A stretch of DNA of 8,272 bases from Kiritimatiellia bacterium (lineage in GTDB: Bacteria > Verrucomicrobiota > Kiritimatiellia > RFP12 > UBA1067), in NCBI GenBank assembly GCA_017936245.1, contig JAGBFY010000594.1:1-8272 (forward strand), given 5' to 3'. The notes below the pieces were generated by a model. It was given only the letters and a program-made list of their open reading frames with translations, did not search any database and had not been told where the DNA came from. A program made the position numbers and the translations under genes. Shown here piece after piece: positions 1-5,639 of this stretch. Numbering within the stretch: the first letter of the stretch is position 1; every line of letters begins with the position of its first letter.

Positions 1-1046
1 CGCGGAAGTGTACCGAACGCTCTAGAATTATCATCGGTAGGATACGCAATGGAATTGTCATCACTCTTACTGTTCTCAGCAAACCATGCAATCTCATCAA
101 GCATCTGATCGTTATACATCCATCCTGCATAGGTTGGTCCGGCCGTCCCCGCCCGACACGCAAACTCCCATTCCGCCTCGGTAGGGATGTCGAACTCAAC
201 ACCGGTCATCTGACGAAGCTTTCCAAGGAAAGAATTATCTGCGACTTTGTGCCCTTCCGATGGAGAGACCTTGGATGACCATGTCCCTCCCACCGAGGCC
301 GATGAACCTCTTATCTCTGAATAGTCAATGCCTGTCAAGGGAAGTTCTGACGAATACGGCAGATTCGTAAAATAGAAATACTCATCCCACGAGACGCCGG
401 AAATTCTACATTGATCCTGAGTGACCTCAAACACTCCGATATAGAAATCATTCGTGAGCGTAACCACATGCGGAGTTTCCTTGAATGTGACGGTGCCACT
501 TTCATCGAGAGGTGCCCCCATCATGAAACGCTTCCCTGTTGCACGGATGCGCCGCATCAGGAATTTGCCACGTCTGTAAATGGAATTTGTCACTCCACCG
601 GGAAGGGATTCAGCATTCGCGTAATACGAAATCCCGCCCTTGATGCGAGGCTCGACAACCGCATAGTCTGGAGGATCGTTCGTTGGCCACACCGTCACTA
701 CGCCGCGCAAGGTTCCGTCGGCTATCAGCCTGTCCGGCCAGACATCGTCAGGTATCCACACAAACGATGATTGAGTTGCGATGTTCGTCACCACGCGGTT
801 CACATCGCCATAAACGCACGAAACCGCCTTGCCGCCAACATCCACCCATCCGGAATCCGCACTGTTCGTCTGCACAGCAAATGTGACAATGCCAGGTTCA
901 CCCGAAAGCGAATAACTTACCGTTACGCGACGCGTATCTGGATCCTGCGAAATCCCCACTTCTGAATCGACTATGCGCGGTCCTGCCGCCACTGCCGACA
1001 GAGCAACAGCCCAAATGCCTACACAGATTGTCTTTGACTTGTCCAT
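1..1046 (-). CDS. Secreted FGE/SUMF1-domain (formylglycine-generating enzyme family) protein, 3' end outside the window
   Basis: The reading frame is open from ATG at 1046 to the window edge: 348 codons and no stop. Residues 1-21 look like a signal peptide (MDKSKTICVGIWAVALSAVAAG). Residues 23 to about 155 are a beta-rich, Ig-like stretch with no motif I can name. The FGE/SUMF1 fold begins near residue 170: KRFMMGAPLDE, then ETPHVVTLTNDFYIGVFEVTQ, and DIPTEAEWEFACRAGT at about 286-301, the most recognisable signature of the family. Family members either oxidise a sulfatase cysteine to formylglycine or are non-catalytic or ligand-binding relatives. The C-terminal cysteines needed for catalysis would lie beyond position 1, so activity cannot be judged. 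Thirty-four bases separate it from the upstream small gene, and GGGAG sits 10 bases before ATG, so the two are probably cotranscribed. The fold is certain, the role is not. Confidence 0.9.
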   Translation of the reverse strand, partial: MDKSKTICVGIWAVALSAVAAGPRIVDSEVGISQDPDTRRVTVSYSLSGEPGIVTFAVQTNSADSGWVDVGGKAVSCVYGDVNRVVTNIATQSSFVWIPDDVWPDRLIADGTLRGVVTVWPTNDPPDYAVVEPRIKGGISYYANAESLPGGVTNSIYRRGKFLMRRIRATGKRFMMGAPLDESGTVTFKETPHVVTLTNDFYIGVFEVTQDQCRISGVSWDEYFYFTNLPYSSELPLTGIDYSEIRGSSASVGGTWSSKVSPSEGHKVADNSFLGKLRQMTGVEFDIPTEAEWEFACRAGTAGPTYAGWMYNDQMLDEIAWFAENSKSDDNSIAYPTDDNSRAFGTLP

Positions 1047-1080
1047 ATTCTACGAGCTCCCGATTTTGAAATGCCTGAAA

Positions 1081-1392
1081 TCACCTCAATGTCAACACCA
1101 TTCCGCACGGACGCGAATCAAGGGATGCGAGATTGGATGTTCCGGATGTACACCAGCGGGAATCGAAAGGAACGCTCTCGCTTCCAAGCTCATCAGCGAA
1201 CGCAATGTCGCCTGAAACAGGTTCAAGCGATACCGTCCCGGAACCGGAAGCAATCTGCGATCCCGACGGCAACGCCATGGAATTGGTGATCTGCGTCCAG
1301 AAATCCGACGGCCAGTCAAGCGCATCGGATCGCACATATATGCACGAAACAAGAAACAGCGTCAGCGCAATGCATCCAAACGGTCTCGACAT
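1081..1392 (-). CDS. Small secreted protein or lipoprotein, 103 residues, function unknown
   Basis: I do not recognise a family. The N-terminus is a clear export signal: MSRPFGCIALTLFLVSCIYV has a basic start, a hydrophobic core and a lipobox-like LVSC, so the protein could be a lipoprotein anchored at Cys17, or be cleaved later near SDA. The mature part is short, serine and glycine rich, begins LDWPSDFWTQ, and ends with two cysteines (residues 81 and 96) and the hydrophobic tail GMVLTLR. The start is well supported: AGGGAG lies 7 bases before ATG, and an extended -10 promoter sits about 40 bases upstream. The FGE-domain gene follows 34 bases later, so it is the leading gene of a two-gene unit. 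It may be a partner or substrate of that protein. Two other frames are open over the same DNA, but only this one has a signal peptide, a Shine-Dalgarno sequence and operon spacing. Confidence 0.75.
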   Translation of the reverse strand: MSRPFGCIALTLFLVSCIYVRSDALDWPSDFWTQITNSMALPSGSQIASGSGTVSLEPVSGDIAFADELGSESVPFDSRWCTSGTSNLASLDSRPCGMVLTLR

Positions 1393-1399
1393 AAAGAGT

Positions 1400-1405
1400 C
1401 TCCCT
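1400..1405 (-). promoter_or_regulatory. Ribosome binding site of the 103-residue small protein
   Basis: AGGGAG on the minus strand ends 7 bases before ATG at 1392. It is the main support for treating this short reading frame as a real gene. Confidence 0.7.
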
Positions 1406-1431
1406 CATTGTGTAAATGAAAATTGCTCTTA

Positions 1432-1459
1432 ATAATACCAAAACCATTTTTTTTTTCAA
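1432..1459 (-). promoter_or_regulatory. Sigma70-type promoter for the small-protein/FGE unit
   Basis: On the minus strand, TTGAAA (1459-1454) and TATTAT (1437-1432) are separated by 16 bases. The -10 is preceded by TGG, which fits the extended -10 pattern TGn. Transcription would start near 1425, leaving a short leader of about 30 bases before ATG at 1392. An A-rich spacer follows the -35. Confidence 0.6.
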
Positions 1460-1494
1460 CCGAAATATCAAAAATCAATGTCGGTTGACGGTTG
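1457..1494 (-). promoter_or_regulatory. CAACCG box array overlapping the -35 element, candidate operator
   Basis: Read on the minus strand, CAACCG occurs at 1494-1489 and 1487-1482 as a 7-base-period direct repeat. CGGTTG, its inverse, follows at 1462-1457 and overlaps the -35 element TTGAAA by three bases (TTG). Three copies of a hexamer within 38 bases, one on the -35, is the arrangement expected of a regulator binding region. The outer pair could also form a 6-bp hairpin with a 19-base loop. No regulator can be assigned. Confidence 0.4.
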
Positions 1495-1524
1495 TCAGAT
1501 AACCTCATGAAGAAGTTCTGAATT

Positions 1525-3465
1525 TCATTTGGGTTCGGAGGAATACTCCAACCCTTCAACCTCTTTCGGCTTCGCTGTCGTTCCTGAAACCGGAATGAAT
1601 GTGGCGACCCAGTTGTATCCGTAAAGATCGACTGCATGCGGCAGCGATATCTTCACATGGTTCCATCCTTTTCTTAGAGACACTTTTGTCGGCTCTCGCA
1701 TCCAATATTCCTCATTCGTGAACGGAAGCTCGGAAACAAAGCTTGACGTGGACTCCTCTGGATGCTGCATGGAGAACACCGGACCGGGCCGCCCCCACAC
1801 CGGCGGAGGCACGATGGAACCGTTGACCTCCACCTTAATCCCCTTCGTGACACCATCCCATTCCCCAAGTGACGGAAGACCTATCTTACGTCCGCCACTG
1901 CGCCTGAAATGGGTAAAACCGATCCATGCGCCAATCTCACGATCAATGTCGCTGCGAATCCACGTCTCAAGGATTGCGACTCCGGTCTTGGCTGCAATGA
2001 AGGAGTTTGTCGAATCCGGTTTCACATCGCGCAACCACCTGCGCACATATACAGTGCCTTGCGGCACATCCTTTGCGACCACACGCCCCTTCCCGTCAGA
2101 CACGCGCCACCGCATATGGGTCTGCCTGACAAAAGAGAACGGCATGTCCAAATCCGCAAGAACCCTGTCGCGATGGACGGCTATGCGGTTTTCGAACCTG
2201 CTGACATGGTCGAAATCTGCCGTTCCGGGCTTAGGAAGCTTCGCCATGTATTCCGGACGGTCAACATCGCGCCTTTCCCACATCAAGGACGAATACATTA
2301 CGATGGCCGGCGCGAAAAAGTTGTTGCGGAGCAGAATTGACGTATCTTCACCCAGCATGTCATCGTGCCAGGAGCACATCACGGGACCAAGCTTCTGGAC
2401 TTCAGGCATTTCATATCTGAACGGCTTGGAGAACGCCGCTATGTTCAGGATATTCAACAGGTCGTTGTTCCCGAAATAAAGCCCCACCGTGTCAAAGGCC
2501 GATTCGTCCGGCTCTGGTTTGAAACCGCCTTGCCAGATCATCTTTACGCTCTTCTGTCCATCTTCACCTATCATTGCCTTTCCGGGAGTCCATCCTACCG
2601 GTATGCGTCCGTTCTTTCGAACCTGTTCAGCCCATGCAGGACAATATGAGTCCGGCACCTGTTCCCAGGGCGTACGGGCCTCGTCCGTACCAAGATGTAT
2701 ATACGGCATCTCCTCGGAAGTGGCGAGCGAACATAGCTCGTCAATGAGATCGCAGACAATATCCTTGACCCTGCGTTCTGCCATATGCTCGATGTTTAGT
2801 CCTTTACGGAATGCAAGTGTATGTCCAGGGACATCAAGTTCAGGCATCACGGTAATTCCGCGCTCTTTAGCATAGTCCAGAACATCGCGAAACTCTTTTT
2901 GGGTGTAATATCTCGACATCTGGCGTCGAAACGCCCAAGGCGCCTGCAGAGCCGGATATTTCTTGGACTCAAGCCGCCAGCCGTAATAGTCAGTGATATG
3001 CCAATGGAAAAGGTTCAGCTTGTACGCAGCCATGAGGTCGAGCACCTTGCAAAGCGACGGAACGTCAAGATAGTTGCGTCCGCAATCGTGCATCAAACCT
3101 CGCCAACGGTACTGAGGCCAGTCTGTCACCGTCCCGCACGGCACTCTGCCGCCGGAAAGCTTCACCAGCTGTCCAAGCGTGGCTTTTGCGTAGCGTTTAC
3201 CCTTTTCGCCGGAAGCATATACCGTTACGCCATCACCGGCAATCAGAAGTTCATATGCTTCGGGCAAGAGATCACTCCGCACCCCATCAATGGTCTTCCT
3301 GACGAATCGAACATTGGTCACGTCCTCGCAAACCCCACCCGACGCCACAACCTTCTTGGGCTGAGGCTGCAGATCATCAAACACAGAAGACTGTGCGTGC
3401 GCAAAAGATACAGAAGCAACGACAATCATGCCGAATATCGCCGATGCTATCACATTCGATTTCAT
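1525..3465 (-). CDS. Secreted GH20 beta-N-acetylhexosaminidase with C-terminal beta domains, 646 residues
   Basis: It would remove terminal beta-linked GlcNAc or GalNAc from glycans outside the cytoplasm. The signal peptide is residues 1-24 (ending FAHA, then Q). Residues about 28-110 fit the GH20b-type alpha/beta domain. The catalytic barrel runs from WRGLMHDCGRNY (about 121) through FHWHITDYYGWRLESKKYP (153-171) and VMPELDVPGHT (206-216) to HLGTDEAR (257-264). Asp261-Glu262 match the family's polarising Asp and acid/base Glu in its substrate-assisted mechanism. The later stretch GPVMCSWHDDMLGED with MYSSLMWERR resembles multidomain GH20 enzymes known from Bacteroidetes. About 200 C-terminal residues (GAWIGFTHFRRS, LRKGWNHVKISLP) look like a beta-sandwich accessory domain. 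I chose ATG at 3465 over an in-frame TTG at 3486 because AAAAGGA lies 6 bases upstream and the signal peptide then starts cleanly. It is the last gene of the operon. Confidence 0.93.
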   Translation of the reverse strand: MKSNVIASAIFGMIVVASVSFAHAQSSVFDDLQPQPKKVVASGGVCEDVTNVRFVRKTIDGVRSDLLPEAYELLIAGDGVTVYASGEKGKRYAKATLGQLVKLSGGRVPCGTVTDWPQYRWRGLMHDCGRNYLDVPSLCKVLDLMAAYKLNLFHWHITDYYGWRLESKKYPALQAPWAFRRQMSRYYTQKEFRDVLDYAKERGITVMPELDVPGHTLAFRKGLNIEHMAERRVKDIVCDLIDELCSLATSEEMPYIHLGTDEARTPWEQVPDSYCPAWAEQVRKNGRIPVGWTPGKAMIGEDGQKSVKMIWQGGFKPEPDESAFDTVGLYFGNNDLLNILNIAAFSKPFRYEMPEVQKLGPVMCSWHDDMLGEDTSILLRNNFFAPAIVMYSSLMWERRDVDRPEYMAKLPKPGTADFDHVSRFENRIAVHRDRVLADLDMPFSFVRQTHMRWRVSDGKGRVVAKDVPQGTVYVRRWLRDVKPDSTNSFIAAKTGVAILETWIRSDIDREIGAWIGFTHFRRSGGRKIGLPSLGEWDGVTKGIKVEVNGSIVPPPVWGRPGPVFSMQHPEESTSSFVSELPFTNEEYWMREPTKVSLRKGWNHVKISLPHAVDLYGYNWVATFIPVSGTTAKPKEVEGLEYSSEPK

Positions 3466-3471
3466 GGCTGT

Positions 3472-3478
3472 TCCTTTT
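3472..3478 (-). promoter_or_regulatory. Ribosome binding site that fixes the GH20 start
   Basis: AAAAGGA on the minus strand ends 6 bases before ATG at 3465. It lies inside the seven-codon extension that a TTG start at 3486 would give, which argues for the ATG. Confidence 0.75.
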
Positions 3479-3501
3479 CTGCTCAAAAAAACGGCTACCG
3501 A

Positions 3502-5613
3502 CTACCGCACAATAACGCGCAGTCCGCGGGGACTCAACCGCCACACAAGGCGCACAAAATCCGAAACCTGTTCATCAACCTTGTGAGTATAGGTAGAACC
3601 ATGATATCTTACCGGTTCACCCCATACTCCATCCTGTGCTGCTTCGAGCGTGTAACCGACAACAGTGCGATGGCAGCCGAACCTGTCCACAACGTTCGTG
3701 GCCGAGAATGTCCATTCGCCCTGCACATGGTAGAGACCGGGCTCCTCAACCGCCGCCCCGCACGAACCATCCGCCACTTCCACATTCGGACGGTATGAAC
3801 GTCTCGCTTCATCAATCTCACGGTTCTTTTCAAGCTCCTCATTAGTCAAGACTCGATCATAAATGCGCGCATTCTTTATCTCGCCAACAAGATACCAGTC
3901 GTCGTACGGCACCTGGGCAGTTCCTCTGCCACCTCCGAACACAGGCGTAATGACACCTATATTCGCCGGTTTGTTCAACGTGCCCCATGCGGTCGGGGTT
4001 GGTGTTTCAAAGAAGGATTTCTGCCCGTCTATATAAATTGCCGTAATGTAATTTCCTCCCCACGATTTTTTCTCGCCCGCGATATAGTCCCCAAGCTTCC
4101 AATACCAGCATTGGACATCTGGATTCCAATAGATGTTCAAAGAATCTCTCGTGGATGTGAGGCCCATTATTGTGGGCGATATGGATGTTTGCGCGGACAG
4201 ATCCACATTGCCACATGCGACCTGAACCGACACCGTTGTGGACAATGTAAGTTGGTTGTTCATTGTCGCGACAGTCTTTCCACTGAAGAAATATCCGTCT
4301 TCAGTCCATCCGCTGGCATCTTCGGTTGTGTGCGAAATCGTAGCGTATGTTCCGCTCGCAAGGTCAACCCATTCCACAGCCGAATTTGAATGCGGCACAT
4401 CTGCTCCGACATTGCGATATCCGTCAAGGTGCAGAACAAGTCCATCCTGAACATAATCGCCGACATCCGGCACGGCGACAACGCCCCGAACTATTCGCGT
4501 CATCCATGTAAGCCTTACACTCGGCCAGTTTCCTGACGCCGGACTTGTCCAGGCGGCAGACTGGAGATTGGTAACAGGATTGATCCAGGACTTCGTCGCC
4601 TCATCCCATGTTTCAAGAACATACCCAGATGCAACATACCCTTTATCCCCCACCGTTTTGATTTCTGGCGAAGCGGAAAATGTCCATCCAACAGGCAAAT
4701 ACATATAATCTGCGTCTATACCGCCGCAGCCTTCCGCACTGGAAACGACAACAACCGCATTTGTCGGTAAGCACTTGTCTTTAACGCCAAAGAACCGGTA
4801 ATCGTCGATCAATCTGTTCCACTTCAACTCATCATTGGCAAGCACTCTGCTGTACGCACGAACGGAATGGACCGTACCAGTCATTGCACAATAGTAGCCA
4901 TACTGGTTGTTATGCACTCTCGCCGATCCGATACACCACATATATTCGCCTATCGGCTCCGTTGAAGTTCCGGGAACAAGCTCCGCGCTTGGCACATCCG
5001 TCTCAAACAGCAAACTTGCTCCACTATCCTCAAGGACTGTCGCGTACCGCCCTTTCCAAGACCACATCGTCACCTTCGTACTGCCTAATTTAGCGTAGAG
5101 ATGCGGCGATGTCTGTTCCGTAAAAATGTAGAACCTTTCCTTGTCGCTTCCGAACATCGACGGATAGAACTTGTAATTCACTCCATCAATGGCATAGTTG
5201 GCTCTCTGGTCGGCAGGATTGAACATCGTCACCGTCTGTATTGTTGCCTTGAGATGCGGTGCAATATCCTGAGTGAATTTCGTCACTGCAGCGGAATACC
5301 CTGCGAAACGGTAGCCATTCTCGAGCCAATCACCTAAATCCCCTTCATTAATGGTTGATCGCACAATATTCGCATCATTCGCATTACTGGAAAGATCCTT
5401 CCATACCGTAGCGGAACTGTCGTGCGCTTTGCCCAACCCCGCATTCTCGATTCCATCGAAATGGAGAACAAGCCCATCCTGAACGTAATGCGCGGCAGAA
5501 AGCCTGCCGAGCGTAGCAGATGCCGGTTCCGTGCCTCCATCCGCCATCGACACAGTCGGAAGCATCGCACAAGCCATGACAGCAAAACCCATCTGAAGTT
5601 TGATTTTCCTCAT
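3502..5613 (-). CDS. Secreted protein with two tandem LamG-like (ConA-like lectin/glucanase fold) modules, 703 residues
   Basis: It is probably an extracellular glycan-binding or surface protein. Residues 1-24 form a signal peptide (MRKIKLQMGFAVMACAMLPT, ending SMA, then D). Two copies of one unit follow. Unit 1 (about 43-382) and unit 2 (about 387-703) both open with YVQDGLVLH(F/L)DG. Both carry a LamG-like jelly roll closing with RVL(A/T)N(D/E)EL and an Asn-rich or charged helix (256-272; 587-603). Both end with a beta module containing WTFSA (310; 634) and a VRL(T/V)W strand (366; 687). The C-terminus is hydrophobic and ends RGLRVIVR. I see no catalytic motif, so enzyme activity is not supported. 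GAGG lies 8 bases before ATG. It starts 26 bases after the barrel protein's stop and ends 36 bases before the GH20 start, between two likely glycan-active enzymes. The exact ligand cannot be read. Confidence 0.85.
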   Translation of the reverse strand: MRKIKLQMGFAVMACAMLPTVSMADGGTEPASATLGRLSAAHYVQDGLVLHFDGIENAGLGKAHDSSATVWKDLSSNANDANIVRSTINEGDLGDWLENGYRFAGYSAAVTKFTQDIAPHLKATIQTVTMFNPADQRANYAIDGVNYKFYPSMFGSDKERFYIFTEQTSPHLYAKLGSTKVTMWSWKGRYATVLEDSGASLLFETDVPSAELVPGTSTEPIGEYMWCIGSARVHNNQYGYYCAMTGTVHSVRAYSRVLANDELKWNRLIDDYRFFGVKDKCLPTNAVVVVSSAEGCGGIDADYMYLPVGWTFSASPEIKTVGDKGYVASGYVLETWDEATKSWINPVTNLQSAAWTSPASGNWPSVRLTWMTRIVRGVVAVPDVGDYVQDGLVLHLDGYRNVGADVPHSNSAVEWVDLASGTYATISHTTEDASGWTEDGYFFSGKTVATMNNQLTLSTTVSVQVACGNVDLSAQTSISPTIMGLTSTRDSLNIYWNPDVQCWYWKLGDYIAGEKKSWGGNYITAIYIDGQKSFFETPTPTAWGTLNKPANIGVITPVFGGGRGTAQVPYDDWYLVGEIKNARIYDRVLTNEELEKNREIDEARRSYRPNVEVADGSCGAAVEEPGLYHVQGEWTFSATNVVDRFGCHRTVVGYTLEAAQDGVWGEPVRYHGSTYTHKVDEQVSDFVRLVWRLSPRGLRVIVR
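3505..5487 (-). repeat. Internal tandem duplication within the LamG-like protein
   Basis: The two units are diverged copies at protein level (unit 1 is 5487-4468, unit 2 is 4455-3505). Landmarks recur at consistent spacing: YVQDGLVLH at residues 43 and 387, RVLxN at 256 and 587, WTFSA at 310 and 634. At DNA level only short islands remain alike, for example CCATCCTGAAC on the plus strand at the start of each unit (around 4442 and 5476), so the duplication is old. Confidence 0.75.
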
Positions 5614-5639
5614 ATGCTAAACCTCGCTTTTCTGGATAG

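Larger units (their letters stand above)
1393..1524 (-). other. Intergenic region between the GH20 gene and the small-protein/FGE unit
   Basis: This 132-base AT-rich gap holds the promoter for the downstream pair, a run of ten T (1447-1456 on the plus strand) and three copies of a CAACCG/CGGTTG box. A weak hairpin (AACTTC/GAGGTT, around 1501-1517) lies just after the GH20 stop but has no T-tract following it on the minus strand, so I see no convincing intrinsic terminator for the upstream operon. Confidence 0.6.

Noticed and set aside
1447..1487. CAACCG/CGGTTG hairpin next to a homopolymer run as a terminator for the GH20 operon
   Set aside because: On the minus strand the run after the hairpin is A, not T. 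On the plus strand the T-run precedes the hairpin. Neither orientation fits an intrinsic terminator.
1718..2479. Plus-strand open frame of 253 codons
   Set aside because: It is antisense to the GH20 C-terminal half, with no family features and no Shine-Dalgarno that stands out.
3485..3502. Possible intrinsic terminator between the LamG and GH20 genes (CGGTAGCCG followed by seven T on the minus strand)
   Set aside because: The stem is only three base pairs with a three-base loop, too weak for a terminator. At most it could cause slight attenuation.
2821..3798. Plus-strand open frame of 325 codons
   Set aside because: It runs antisense across the GH20 catalytic domain and the end of the LamG gene, spanning a gene boundary. 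Its composition (many His, Arg and Pro) is that of a shadow frame.
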